Assembly (NCBI GenBank): GCA_030761205.1
Contig: JAULJL010000041.1
Span: 692,001 to 756,000 of the forward strand
Origin: Fremontodendron californicum
Lineage: Eukaryota; Streptophyta; Magnoliopsida; Malvales; Malvaceae
DNA length: 64,000 nucleotides
Direction of reading: 5' to 3'
Made by a program: the position numbers and the translations under genes. Below are positions 1 to 12,228 of the stretch, piece after piece. The notes under the pieces were generated by a model that was not told where the DNA came from, searched no databases, and was given only the letters and a program-made list of their open reading frames with translations. Position 1 is the stretch's first letter. The number at the start of each line of letters is the position of its first letter.

Positions 1-330
1 AAATAAATATTAAATATAGTAAATAATAAATAAAAATAAGTATATAGCTTAGTGTTATGATCTTTAGTATATTTCTAAGAGGTTATGGGTTCAAATCTTA
101 TTAATTACAAAAAATAATTAAAAAAATAAAAAAAATAGTTTTTCCCCTTTTTCCTTTTTTTACCGATTTTTCTCCTTTTTTATTGGTTGAACCAGTTTTT
201 AACCGGTTCGATCAAATTCGGTTCTATTACACTTACGGACCGGATAGGCCATCGATTTTCGGTTCAACTGATCCGACCGGCCTGTCCGGTCTGATTTTTT
301 ATTCACTGTGAAAAAATATTGTAAGAAATG
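1..330. repeat. Dispersed repeat with tRNA-like boxes and an 'accggttcga'-rich end
   Basis: Positions 46-100 carry tagcttagtg (resembling a Pol III A box) and ggttcaaatct (resembling a B box), followed by an A-rich stretch. Positions 180-300 are rich in the short words accggttcga, gaccgga and gaccggcc, which are partly palindromic. The mix suggests a mobile-element remnant, either a SINE-like or a MITE-like end. No terminal repeats or target duplication can be defined because the element may run off the left edge. Confidence 0.35.
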
Positions 331-1214
331 ATAGTTTGAGATTTTTGAATATTTGATATTGATGTGAAAAAGTATTGTGGAAAGATAAAATGTTTAAAAA
401 GAATATTATGTTAAAAAATAATGAACAGTTATTTTTAATATTAATTGAGTAAATTAATAGTATTAAGATGTATCAAAAAATAAGTTATGAAATTTAATTT
501 TGAAAATTTATATAAAAAATTATTTTTAGATTTTCTTAAAAAAATAAAATTATTTCATCCTAAAAATAATTGTATTTTTATAATTTTAGAATATGTAAAT
601 ATATTATAAGTGGATAATATTTTATATTTAAAATAAAATTTAAAAAATAAATCATTGTATACACAACATATAAATATGTAATATGTTGTTATTCAATGGG
701 TATAAGAATCATTTTATTATCAAAACATAAGTTGTCAACTTCAAAATAAAATCTACGAAGGTGTGTTTACGGTTGAGTGGCCTTTTACTACCTAAAAAAG
801 ACCTTTTATACCAAACAATTGTTTGTTTGGGATTGCGTTGCCTGTCAAAACGAGCTTTTGAATAGTCAATCGTAATCTTAAACGAAGCTTTATATATTTT
901 TTGTTTTAAAAATTTTAATTTTAAACCATTAATTAATGTAATATGTAAAAATTAAAATAATAATATTTTGTAACTTTGTATATCTCTATCATTTTACCTA
1001 AATTCAATGATTAGTAGAATATGAAAATTTTTAAAAATAAATTGAATGTAAAAATCTTATATATTTTCTTTTTTCTACCATTCTAATTACATTCAACGAT
1101 AAAACATATAAAATTTTTAAAAATTGATTGATATACTATTTATTTTAATCATTTATTTTCAAATTATTAATTAATAAAATATGAAAACATTAAAATCAAT
1201 ATACAAATTTTTTA
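331..1214. other. AT-rich intergenic sequence, no gene seen
   Basis: Low-complexity AT-rich DNA without a coding frame of note. I see no gene, RNA gene or clear repeat boundary here. Confidence 0.6.
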
Positions 1215-2290
1215 TTTTTACATTTTGTAGTTCTTTCATAATCAGATCCTTCTACAACTCTGATACTTCTTCTTTCACTTACTTTATGTCAAACTCTTTA
1301 ATTTTCTATTGTTCATAACAAATTCTCTTATCTATCAGAAATACATTAACAAAAAATATATGAGAAATCATATATATATAATATAATATAATAAGCTATA
1401 TGCTAGTAAGCATTGTTGACATGTAAGCTTATGTAGACACTTTCTCTTAATGACATGTAGGACAAGTTTACCTGAAAAGGTTTACGTGGACATCTTCTCT
1501 TATTGACATATAGGATAAGATAAATCTTAATTATATATTATATTTAAATTAAAAAAAAATTTAAAAATTTATCTAAAATTTTTAATTTTTAATTTTTAAA
1601 CTCAACAAATCTTATCCATTCACTTAATTTTCAAATATATATGTATTTTAAATTAAAAACAATTTATTTTTATTAAATTCTAAAATTTAACAATTATCAC
1701 AATTTCTATCTTAAATTTAAATAATTATTAAATTTGTTAAAGTTTATACTTAACAAGTCTTATCTATTCATTTATTAAATATGTATTTTTGAGAATGATA
1801 AAATTATCAAAAACTTATTTTAAATTTAAAAAATTATCAAATCTGTCTTAATAAATTTTATCCATTTACTTATGAAATATATACAATATGTTAAGAATAA
1901 CTTGCATCATTTTATCTCAATATTATATTATATAATTGTGATTTAATATTTTCAATAATATTATATATATATATATTGAACATGTAAATGACTATATAAA
2001 ATTAATCTATGTGTTTATATACTTAAATAAAATTAATTCATGCATCGCACGAGACACAAACTTGTTAGGAATAAATAACTCATGCAAATTACAAGGTAAA
2101 ATGTTGAAACACGAATTTTCATGATTTATCATGCTTTTCATTATGAAATATAACATTTGAATCTGAATACTTTCATATCAAGTAATCTCTATCATTTGCA
2201 AACCATACACATAATCTTAAAGAACTGCTAACTTACTATGAAAATTTCCAAATAAATGAGGAATATAAATTAAACTAAGAAATCAACGGT
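1215..2290 (-). pseudogene. Decayed partial copy of the neighbouring WEB-family gene (intron 1 / exon 2 junction)
   Basis: Two blocks match the intact gene at 4502-6857 in the same orientation. Block 1 (about 1225-1367) matches the start of exon 2 and the adjoining intron (about 5915-6040). Block 2 (2069-2290) matches intron sequence at about 6049-6245. In minus-strand translation block 1 reads roughly DIK-stop-VKEEVSEL-stop-KDLI-KEL, so it is non-functional. It contains 21 nt (seven codons) between DI and EL that the intact gene lacks. The blocks are separated by a 701-bp insert at 1368-2068. The copy lies on the 3' side of the intact gene, as expected for an old local duplication. Homology ends before 1215 and after about 2290. 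The match was made by eye. Confidence 0.75.
1368..2068 (+). mobile_element. Helitron-like non-autonomous element (tentative)
   Basis: The segment exactly interrupts the duplicated WEB-gene intron: the parent sequence continues from about 1367 to 2069. The left end starts TC followed by an AT-rich run. Near the right end (2040-2052) is an imperfect hairpin, tcatgc-atc-gcacga, followed 15 bases later by ttag. This resembles the plant Helitron 3' end of a short GC hairpin followed by CTRR. There is no terminal inverted repeat or obvious target duplication, which also fits Helitrons. It has no coding capacity. Because the end motif is degenerate (ttag), this could be another kind of insertion. 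Confidence 0.45.
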
Positions 2291-2934
2291 ATATCATTAA
2301 AAAGTGTGTAAATTTTTTTGATAGTGACATGAATTTTGGTTTGAAAAAAAAAAAAAAAAATCTTTTGTATTTAATGATTGAATCAAATGTGCTTCTTTGA
2401 AATCTATTACATGGATTCTTAAGGTTAGTTCTTTCCAGGTTTATGTTTTTAAGTTATTGAATATGCTTAACTGAGATTTTAAGTTATTAAATTATAATTA
2501 ACATTTATATTTTTTGTTTTTCTTGAATCAATCCAGACAAGATCAGTTTTTGAATTTTATTTCCAAATAACTTATTTATTTGTTATTTATTATTATTGAT
2601 TACTTTCAATGAGATCTATTGGTGTAAGTTTGAAAGTTACTATAGTTCCAAAGTTTCAAGTCGAAGAATTCAACTTTGAAAGCAAAGTGATTTAAAGAAT
2701 GTAGCTATTTGTATTGAATACTTTGAATTTGAGTATAAGTTGAATCACTCCATTTACTTTCATTTATTTTTTATTTTTTTATTATAAAAATATGCAATAA
2801 ATCCACCAAGTTATTTCATTGGTTTTTTTTATTATTCACTCATAATATTTTATTTTTTTTTATAAATGTTGATTTTGTTTTACTTATTAGTGCTCAATTT
2901 TGGATGTTTTAGATCGAGTGAAATTTCTTTTGAT

Positions 2935-3001
2935 GTAAAACTTTATTGGCTATTATTTTTTTTAGTTGTAAAACTTTATTGGCTATTATTTTTTTTAGTT
3001 T
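2935..3001. repeat. Two tandem copies of a 33-bp unit
   Basis: The unit beginning gtaaaactttattggc and ending in a T-rich run occurs twice in direct succession (about 2935 and 2968), almost identically. Confidence 0.8.
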
Positions 3002-3107
3002 TGCATCTTATTTATTAAAACTCGCATGACATTTTTGTAAGACTCGGATGTTCATCCAAGTGAACAATTACTTATTTACAGTGGTTCAAATCTTTAAACA
3101 AGTTACT

Positions 3108-3240
3108 TTAAGAGTTAAGATTGTGTCATATGGTCAACAAGGATACCGCCACGTTTCTTGGCCTCATTAATGCTTTAAGGGTTAAGATTGTGTCATGTGG
3201 TCCACAAGGATACTGCCACATTTCTTGATCTCATTAACTT
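3108..3240. repeat. Two tandem copies of a 66-bp unit
   Basis: A unit starting tttaagagttaagattgtg is repeated at 3174 with a few substitutions. Both copies carry ggatac-gccac. This is a simple local duplication with no coding signal. Confidence 0.8.
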
Positions 3241-4501
3241 TATATTTAGATAGACAATAATAAAATTAAAAATAAAAAGTTTGAGGAAAGGAAATGATAT
3301 ATGTAGCTCTTATTTAAATAGTTAAAAACTTAAAATTAATAAAGAAAAAATAAATAAATTCTAACAATCATTATTTAGTTAAAGGGTGAAAATGAAAGGA
3401 TTTATTATACTAATATTTTTTCAATTACTGCCTTTTTTTTATAAAATAACATATATATATATAATATAAAAATTTTTATAAAATAAAATAAAAAAAATAC
3501 CAAACACCAAATTATTCATAATAAGCCATTAATAATAATTCATAATTAGAAAATATGTTGACCAATAACATATCAACATATATTTGTGTAAAACAAGCTT
3601 ATTTTATCAAAACAAAAAAATAAATATTTTTATCATAACCAAAATATTTTATGTTAACAAATTAAAATATATCTAACAAAGATATTTTCAAGGTCTTCAA
3701 TGATCAAAAAAACCAAACGCCAACCTTTCAATTATCTCCATTCTCTACTCTAATGTACACAAAAAAAAAAATGGCATAACTATTTTTGTTTACTTTACCA
3801 AGTTATTTATATTACTTTAATCAAAAACTTAATAGTTCAACTATAACCAGTTAGTACAATTCTTTTCTGCATTTTTTTTTGTTTTTAAAATGATAATGCT
3901 TAATTTCTTTAGCATCATCTGTTGGTATTGCTTCTAAAGATCCAATAAGGCTTGTGCTATACTAAAACAGTAAGAGGTTCTCATGGTTACATTAATCCAA
4001 ATTAAAAGTAGGATGAAAAAATTACATTAGTTAAAAAATTAATGATAAATTTAGATCAATCGCACAAATAAAGTAGTAAATTAGTTATAACTTAAGATTA
4101 CATCGATTCGAAAATTGGGAAATTTGGTTTATGTAAAGTGATAAATTTGAATCTTAAGAATAAAAAATTAAAATAATGTCAAGCGAAAGAATCATCACCT
4201 TTCAATGCCTTTGATATAGATAACATGAGATTCTACCCTATCAATATTTCTGGGCTGATTGTAGAATACATGAATACAAATTATAGAAACACCTTTAGAG
4301 CAGAGATAGATTTCAAAACAAATATTCAAAGATGCCAACAACATTAAAAAAAAAAATCACCCCCAAAAAAAAAACAAATGAAGTAAACAAAATAAAAAAT
4401 CAATAACAACTTATGATTTAAAGCTATTTTGTGACGATATTCACCCAATGGTACTTCTATTTACTCATAAAATTTATCCTATTTTTTATTGTGTTTAAAG
4501 C
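3241..4501. other. AT-rich region downstream of the WEB gene
   Basis: No coding frame is seen. It would contain the 3' UTR and polyadenylation region of the minus-strand WEB gene, whose stop codon is at 4502. Several A- and T-rich tracts are present, but no poly(A) signal can be chosen with confidence. Confidence 0.5.
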
Positions 4502-6857
4502 TTATGGTCTCTTCTTGCTTTGCTTTGCCAGTGGAAGAGATATGTGGATGAACCCAAACTTTCTCCTCGGGGTGAAATACTGCTTTTGATCATCTTCATG
4601 ATCAGGTTTTGGAGGAAATGTCAGATCTTCCCTTAGTTCATGAAGCATTTGGCTCAAAGCTACCTTTTGCCTTTCAGTATTATGGCCTTCATTAGGCCTT
4701 CTCACCACACATTCTTCAGGAGTAACTTCTTTCCTGCTCAGGATATCCCTCATTGAAACTGTTGGCCTTAAAACAGGCTGTGATTCATCATCCATTGTTG
4801 GGTTTTGCTTGTTCATCAGTTCATGTAATGGAGATCGAGGAAGATGCTGATGTGGTGGGTGGAAATTGTTGATCTTAGTAGCATTGTAAACTACATGTTT
4901 TTTCTGTTCTTGATCTGGAATCCATCTCCTGAGAGTTTCTTCAGCTTCAAGTTGCTTTCTGTTTGCAATTTCCACTCTATTAAGAGCCTCTTCCAATGCT
5001 TCTTTACTATATTGAACTTCCTCTGAAGCTTCCTCCAGCTTCCTCAGGATTGACAGTTTGGAGATACTTGCTTCAGCAAATTTGTGCATTTCATGAATTA
5101 CTTTCCTGTTAGAAACCTCATCTGCCCTTTGAATTTTCGGGTTTCGAGGAGATGATTCCGGCTCTGGCAAGAAAAATCCTGATGAATTCTCATTGCTTGA
5201 CAAACCCTTCATTCCAGTAAGGGCATTGATTTCAATTAAAGCAAGAGCCTCAGCTGCCATGGCTGCTTCCTCCATCTTCTTGGCTGCAACCCACCTCATT
5301 TCAGCAGTTTTTTTACAAGGCTTGTTCTGTTCATAATTCCCTGGCAGTGGCATTGATCTCGAAACTTCAGTTTTTGCAGGATCAACCATTTTCTTAAACT
5401 GCTCGGGATTGTAATTGTTGTGAAAAGGAGATCTTAAGATGTTGGAAGAATTCTCAAAATTCCCATAATTGGCAGCTTCCACATTGTTGGCAATCTGTGG
5501 CTTCACCCTCACCCCTGCAAACTTACAAGTTAGCCTCTCAGGGCTCTTTTCAAGTAAAGTTTTCTCTTTCTTCATTTTCTTATTTAGAGACTCAACAGAA
5601 GTTTGAATCATCCCAAGATCATTGATAGTTTTACCAAGGTTCAATTTTGCTTGTTTCAACTCCATCAAGATCAAATCAGGAGACGAAATCGGGCAATTTG
5701 GGCTTGAAGTACTCCCAATTCTGATCTGTTCATAATGTTCCTTGTTCATTTCTTTGATAGCAGGAGATGGCATTGGCATTTGTTCATCTGAATTCAAGTC
5801 TGGTGTAATAGTCATGCATTTCAAAGCTTTATTTTGGAGCTGTCTTTTTAACTCTTCCACAATTTTTTTTGTAGTTCCAAGTTCTTCAAGCACATCCAGG
5901 GTTTCTAATTCTTTTACAATCAGATCCTTCTCCAACTCTGTTATGTCAAACTCTTCATTTTCATTCTGTTCAGAACAAATTCTCTTATTTATCAGAAATA
6001 CATTAACAAGGACAGGAAAACTGAACATAAAAATATATAAAAATTTGGGAATAAATTAATGATACATGCAAATTGCAAACTAAAATGATGAAACAGGTTG
6101 AAGTTTCATGATTTCCTTTGCTTTTTCATTATGAAATATAGCATCTGAATTTGAAAATTTATAATTTCTAGACAACAATTAACTTACTACAAATATTTCC
6201 AAAAACATGAAACAAAAATATAAATTAAAATAAGAAATCAAGGCAAGAATATACACTAAACAACAACATTTTCCGCAATACAAAAACATGAAGAAAAAAA
6301 AAAGGTAAATTAAAATAAGAAATCATGACAAGAATACTATACCAGAATTACAGTAAAACACAATTTTCTTAACCAAATTTTAAGTTAAAAACAATAATGC
6401 CGTTAGTGGCACAGTTACTATCTCCTGTAATTATATAGAAGAAACAAAGAAACCAAGATTTGTTTTTGGTTTTTTTTTTTCTTTTCATAAGCTACTATAT
6501 ATAAAACAACATATTAAAACTAATTTTGGGAACAAACCACACAACAAAACAAAGCATACTTTCTTGCATCATATATAGTCAAACCAAAAGCAAGAAAATA
6601 CTTACATATGCCTCTCCAAACTTGTACAATGGCACCCAAGGTCCGCTGCCACCAAACCGGGTTACAGCCTCCTTAACCGACCCGAAAGGTGGTGAGGTAT
6701 CAATCTCCGCCCTCAAACTCACCCTCCTTATTCCCGGGTTCGGGTCCCCGCCTGACTCGGTGCAAAATCCAAAATTTTCGGACTCGGGCCTCACCTCCCG
6801 GATCCCGGGTGTACCCGGAACCCCTTCCATGGGGGAGTCTTGAGGTTCTGCTGCCAT
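4502..6857 (-). CDS. WEB-family (DUF827) coiled-coil protein, two exons
   Basis: Exon 1 runs 6857-6606 and exon 2 runs 5965-4502, giving about 571 residues. The donor is GTAAGT at 6605-6600, right after codon 84. The acceptor is the CAG ending at 5966, and the join is in phase 0. Exon 1 holds the conserved N-terminal block (residues about 49-74, with RAEIDTSPPFGSVKEAV and RFGGSG). Exon 2 holds ELEKDLIVKELETLDVLEELG, then two coiled-coil segments with AEMRWVAAKKMEEAAMAAEA and LEEASEEVQYSKEALEEAL. The family (WEAK CHLOROPLAST MOVEMENT UNDER BLUE LIGHT-like) includes proteins involved in the chloroplast photorelocation response; the role of this member is unknown. No membrane segment or signal peptide is seen. 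The ATG at 6857 is preferred over the upstream in-frame ATG at 7019, which would add an unconserved hydrophobic stretch. The first coil is seven codons shorter than in the decayed copy at 1215-2290. An alternative acceptor AAG 18 nt upstream is possible. Confidence 0.85.
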
Positions 6858-8269
6858 TGCATATATATACACACAAATAAATAAGCTTAGAAGAGTGAAT
6901 AATAATGTGAAAATGCTAATGTTAATGTCAATTTGAGTGTCTCTTTTTAAAGAGTGTGCAAATCTTAGCTTTAAAGATGAAAAAAAAAAAAAGGAAAAAA
7001 CTAAATTATGAGAAATCAAGAATTCTAGAGTGAGTTTGATATGATTATGTCCATAGTCCCACTATGTGAAAGAGAGAGAAAAGGTGGCAAAATGATTTTC
7101 TTTCTTTTCTTTTTCCATTTTCTTCTTTTTGTGGATTCAATGAGGTTGAATGTTTGAAGTGTTAGTGACGTGTTTGATGGGTATTGGTTGTTGGGATGAT
7201 GAGTCAGAGTTGGTGGGTCAAGAGTTTTGAGTTTGAGCCAATAACATGTTGACACATCAGCATGTTACCATGAGATTGGAATTACATGTTATGGTTGATT
7301 TATATGCATTTGGCCGTTGATTGCGGTTTTAAGGGAAAGTATGTTGGGAATTGCAGTTTGGTAAGGTTTTATGGGAAGGAAAGGCAAGGTCTAATCAAAT
7401 CATGCAAGTAAACGACATCGTTTGCGTAAAATTGAAGAGAATTATTATATATGTTGACATTTGACATGATGTCATAAATAGTACTCCTAAAATTAAATTT
7501 CTTACATTATGGCATATAGAGAGTGTCAATGGATTAAATCGTGCTAAATTTTATTTATGTATTATATTTGTTAATTCGTGTACATATTATATTTTATTTT
7601 TTATGTCAGTCATATAAATATAAATACAGCATAAATTATAAAATATGTTAAAATTTTAAATACAAATATAATAAGTATATTAAACGTGTCGTGTTAATTG
7701 TATTAAACATATCGTTTCATATTTATTATATTATTTTCATGTTTATTAAATGTTTAGTGTTTTCATAACGTGTCCAAATTTATGAAATTTAGTATATATA
7801 TATATTTATTAAAATTTTAATTTACCTTTAACCTTTCAATCCCTTTTTACTTAATTTATTTGCAGAGAACATTACACGCATCAATCTTTGAATTCCCAAG
7901 ATCGCAACCACCAAGAGCTGTTCCGACTTTCATATCATCTGAGCTAATACTCAATTTTTAATATTTATTGTATATTAATACTAATACCACTTAATTAGTC
8001 TTAAACTTGCCATAGTCTAAGATAATTAAGAATCGAGTAGGGACGAATTTGAGTTATTGTAACCTTTGAACACAAATGTGTCGATAAATTTGAATTTCAT
8101 ATATAATGTTACAAAGGATTACTATATGTTATACAATAAAATTTATACAAATTGTCTTAATACATATTACATTTATATACATTGTATTATATATAATAAA
8201 TTAATTATATATTCAAGCTAGGTCTTCAAATGACAAGGCTTAGTCTAAAAATTAATTTGTCGAGAATTA
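6858..8269. other. Upstream region of the WEB gene and intergenic DNA
   Basis: This stretch contains the likely 5' UTR and promoter of the WEB gene (minus strand). No unique TATA box can be assigned because many AT-rich words occur. From about 7530 to 7790 lies a remnant of a dispersed repeat with gtgtcgtgtt-type words. No coding frame is supported. Confidence 0.5.
7530..7790. repeat. Remnant of dispersed 'cgtgtcgtgtt' repeat
   Basis: An AT-rich segment with scattered aacgtgtcgtgtt, aacatatcgt and ataacgtgtcc words. The same style of sequence recurs at 29210-29430, 33225-33370, 39110-39330 and around 60020-60820. Ends are not resolvable in this copy. Confidence 0.45.
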
Positions 8270-8794
8270 GGTGTTGCTTGATAAACTAAAAAAATTTAGT
8301 ACTGATAAATTAAATATTGAATTTATAAGAACTGAATTTGTTTTATAAAAATTATTTGGTATATTATTGAAAATTAAGTACTAAATATAATTATATTATT
8401 TGATAACTGTAAATTTTGAATTTTAAAAATTATTTATTTCACAATTTTAATCTTACTAACATAATATTATATATTATTTTGGATAGTTCTGAATAAAAAT
8501 TAAAAGAGGTAATTTAAATATCTCATCTTTTGTATAAAAAAAAAAGACAAAAAAAAAGAGAGAGATAATTTTAGTTCAAATATAATTTTTTTAAAAATAA
8601 AATCGACTTAACATATTTTACATTAATTGATAAGTAGCTCTCTACCTACTTATCTCATTTAACACATTTTTGTTGAAAATTTTCTATTAAGTAAAATTTA
8701 ATATTGGTTATTAAACACATTGAAAAAATTAAATGTCAAAATTTTTTTTTCTTTTCAATACATTAAAATTTTTTAATACTTTATCAAACACACT
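8270..8794. mobile_element. MITE-like element with about 30-bp imperfect terminal inverted repeats
   Basis: The left end ggtgttgcttgataaac pairs with the right end ttatcaaacacact (8781-8794), and the inverted match extends inward through A/T-rich sequence. The interior is AT-rich and non-coding. The target duplication is unclear (TTA is possible), so the superfamily is left open. Confidence 0.4.
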
Positions 8795-9911
8795 TTTAAT
8801 TGAAACCAATTTAAAAGTTTGAGAATAGGTGTCCAAAAATATAGTGCAAAGGTTGGGCAACCCAACCCACCAATATTATTAGAGATATATATAAATTAGG
8901 CACCTCTAATGCCATTTTCTCAATGTCACCTTTCAAGTATATCTATCTAATCTTGGAAGAGGAAAGTTCAATTATTTAGGCTTTGGGAAAACGTTAAGAT
9001 GAAGCGTAGAAAAGTACCAAAAACATATATGAATAAGATCCAAATTTATTGTTTCATAAAAGTGATGATCAATATTTATCATTCATACAATGTTAAAATT
9101 GCAATTGTTAATTTGACCCACAAAGAATTACTTTGATAGTTAGAAGAAAAGTTTTAATGATCAGGTTTCAATTTTTGACAATTTTAAATATAAGAAAAGG
9201 AGAACTTTCATTTTCTTATTTTGTGGGAAGTAATTCAAAAGTAAAATTATGAATGCATTAAATTGATATAAGAGAGTGCATCTTTAAAATCGTATAAAAG
9301 GTTAGACTCAAAAGAAACCTATATTATAAAAAAAAAAATACACTTGTTTTAAAATATGAATAATAAAGCATGTATTATATAAAAAAAAAAAAAGAAAATT
9401 CACTTGTTTTAAATATAAATAATAAATTTAATTTACCAACTTAAGTACATTGTTGAAATTTGAGCTTTATCCCAAACATAAATCTAAAAATAAACAGGCA
9501 TATATAAATTTGATCATCAAGTTATGCTAATTGGGTCATTTTAATTCATTTTTTATTTGAATCAATTTGACTCTCGATGCTATTAATTTTGGTCAATATA
9601 AAAATATTTCTGATCAATTTAGCTTAAATTTAACAAAAATGTTAAAACTTTATTCACCCTTTGGTTTATTTTTAGTCAATATTTTGATCATGTTTAGTCA
9701 AATTGATCTAAATTTAACGAAATTATTAATTACATGTTTGTATGTCATCGATTTTTGTTGAATTCGAGCGAAATTGGCAAAATAATAGAATGAATATCAA
9801 ATTGAACCAAATAAAAGAATAAGAACAAAAATAACTTTGAACTGCATAGTTTGAAAGCCAAATTTATATTTATATGCCAATAAAAAACGGTTTCAATTTT
9901 GATTCTTATAA
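8795..9911. other. Intergenic, no gene seen
   Basis: AT-rich DNA. An imperfect duplication around 9330-9425 shares cacttgttttaaa and poly(A) tracts. Nothing else is recognisable. Confidence 0.5.
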
Positions 9912-10459
9912 AGAGATGGTAGCGGATCAAATATCTGTAATTTTTAAATATCTGAATTCATATAATTTATCTGAATCCGTTCATTATCCGCTTACTATCC
10001 GAATCCAAATCCAAATTAAAGAGCAACATCTGTCGGATATCTAAATCTACTTAATTTATCTGAAATCTGAATCTGTATTATCTGCTTACTATATGAATAT
10101 TACTATCCGAATCCGCATCAGCATCCGATTTAAAGAGCAACATCTGTCGGATATCCAAATTCGTTAAATATCCGAATTTATTAAATTATTTAAAAAAAAA
10201 TAAAATTATAAAATTAAACAAGAACTAAATATGTAAATGAATATCGGATTCAGATATTCGAATATCTGTATAAATAAAGAGGATTCGGATATTTGACAAT
10301 ATCCTAACTAAAATTTAAATGGATTCGGATAACGAATATCTAAAAATTCATATGTAAATCTTATGAATAATAAATTTAATATCCAAATTTACAAATTATC
10401 CGATATCACAATATGTAAAAAAGCGAATTAAATAATGTCAGATCCATTCTCATCCCTAT
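9912..10459. mobile_element. hAT-type MITE rich in 'ggatatccgaat' words
   Basis: The ends agagatggtagcggatc and gatccattctcatccctat are inverted relatives. They are flanked by similar 8-bp sites (tcttataa at 9904 and ttttacaa at 10460, 6 of 8 matching), which fits a hAT-type target duplication. Inside are repeated words such as catctgtcggatatc, ctatccgaatcc and attcggatat in both orientations. A related copy lies at about 62905-63345. There is no coding capacity. Confidence 0.5.
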
Positions 10460-11669
10460 TTTTACAACGTTGTTGACTAGCAAGTCAATATAGAAAGAAA
10501 GAAAAACAAACAAACATAAAGGGACAAAAGCAAGTGAAGAACCAACGACTGAAAAAAAGGGGGAGAAGACGAGAAGTGGGGCTACAAAGGAAGGAAACCT
10601 CTCTCTTTAAAGTGCTAGAAATGCATGCAGGCCTAAAGTGAAAAAGGGCATCACCATAATTACCATGTATGGATCACTTTGCAAACCATCATTTCTCATC
10701 ATCATTAACCAAATTAATCCTTCCAAAACTTGCATCTTTTTTTCATGGCCAACCACCTAATGTTTGGTTTTCATACCTAAAATATGTAAAGAGGTGAAGG
10801 TTTTGAGAAAAAATTTAGATTCCTTTGGAAGATTTTTCTTTTCAAGAAAGAAAAAAAAAAGGGTTCAAATTAACTAAAGATCTTTTGGAATAATTTTTTT
10901 TAATTTATTTTTCTCAATCCTTTGGAAACAATTTTGAACAAATAAAAATGATTTTGTTAATCATTATATTTTAAAATTGTCATTGTAAATATTTTTATTA
11001 TTAATAATATTTATTCAATTTAAAAGTAAGAATTTTAATTTCATTAAATGACTTTGTTATGGATTTATTTGATAATAAATAAAAAATTTAAAATTTATTG
11101 TGAATAATTTTATGTTTAGAGTTTTAATTTATCATTAATATTAAAAAGTAAATAAATTTTACATTAACATTAAAAATAATAAATTTTATTTTAATTGAAG
11201 AGAATTATTATAATAAAAAGTTTTTAAGTTTACATTGAATTTTTTTATTTTCATAATTTTAATTTTACATTAACATTAAAAATAATAAATTTTATTTTAA
11301 TTTGATATAATTTGCACATAAAACAAACTTTACATGTTAATATAAATTTTGATTAATATACACTTTGTTAATTTTATTTATTTATAAAATATACAACTAT
11401 ATGTTAAAAAATAAATAAAGTAATAACGAACATTCAAGTGTGATGCATGTGACAATAAATTCTAATAATATTAAGAATTCGTTTAAAAATTATTCCGATA
11501 ATTTTTGAGATAATTTCCATAGTTTTAATTTTCTTTAAAAAACAAATGCTTAAAACTGATGTTTTGACAACAAAAAATGTTTGAATTTGGTCACTTATAT
11601 AATACTAGTTAAACTGACACTATATTTCTTTTTAGATTTCAATTAAGAATATAAGGTTAATTTGACAGG
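10460..11669. other. Intergenic, no gene seen
   Basis: A short purine-rich, less AT-rich patch (10490-10690) is followed by strongly AT-rich DNA. No frame or RNA gene is supported. Confidence 0.5.
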
Positions 11670-11674
11670 CTTAG

Positions 11675-12228
11675 TGTTGTGCGGAAGCGAATTGATATTA
11701 CTAAAACCGATTTAAACACACTGAAAAAACACCGATATTTTACGTGGTTCGGCAACTGTGCCTACGTCCACGGGAGGAGGAGCTTGAAGCTTTGTATTAA
11801 TGGAGTTTAGAGTACAAACATATACCGAATTCAAGGTGCTACACAAGCACTGAACTCACAACTCAACACAATACCGAATTACTCTATAAACACAGAGTAT
11901 TTGCTTCAACAATTTAGCTCTAACACATACTCAACTCTACTCTACTCTCTCATCTCTACATGGCTATTTATAGCCATAATATCAAGGTGTGAACATGCAT
12001 CAAGTGGCAGCCACCATAGCCAACCATAGCCACCATCCACCACCTATCTTGGTGTGAACACATGCAAGTGGTAGCCACCATAGCCACCATCCATTTGCAA
12101 GTGGTAGCTTCCATTATTGGTGGTGCAAGTGGTGCAAGTGGTAGCTCCATTATTGGTGCTAAGCCACCTATGGTGAATGAGCCATATTCAAGCTATATTC
12201 AAGCCATATTCTAAGCCATATTCCAACA
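11675..12228 (-). repeat. 3' LTR of the 4.5-kb copia element
   Basis: A 554-bp LTR bounded by TG...CA. It contains a minisatellite-like zone with caagtggtagc and agccaccat words (about 12000-12160). On its internal side it joins the polypurine tract. Confidence 0.95.

Noticed and set aside
46..110. A functional tRNA gene
   Set aside because: Box-like words are present but no acceptor stem or cloverleaf can be formed.
4844..6059. Plus-strand frames opposite the WEB gene
   Set aside because: Shadows of the minus-strand coding sequence.
6858..7019. N-terminal extension of the WEB protein to the ATG at 7019
   Set aside because: It would add an unconserved hydrophobic stretch; the family start MAAEPQDSP-like is at 6857.
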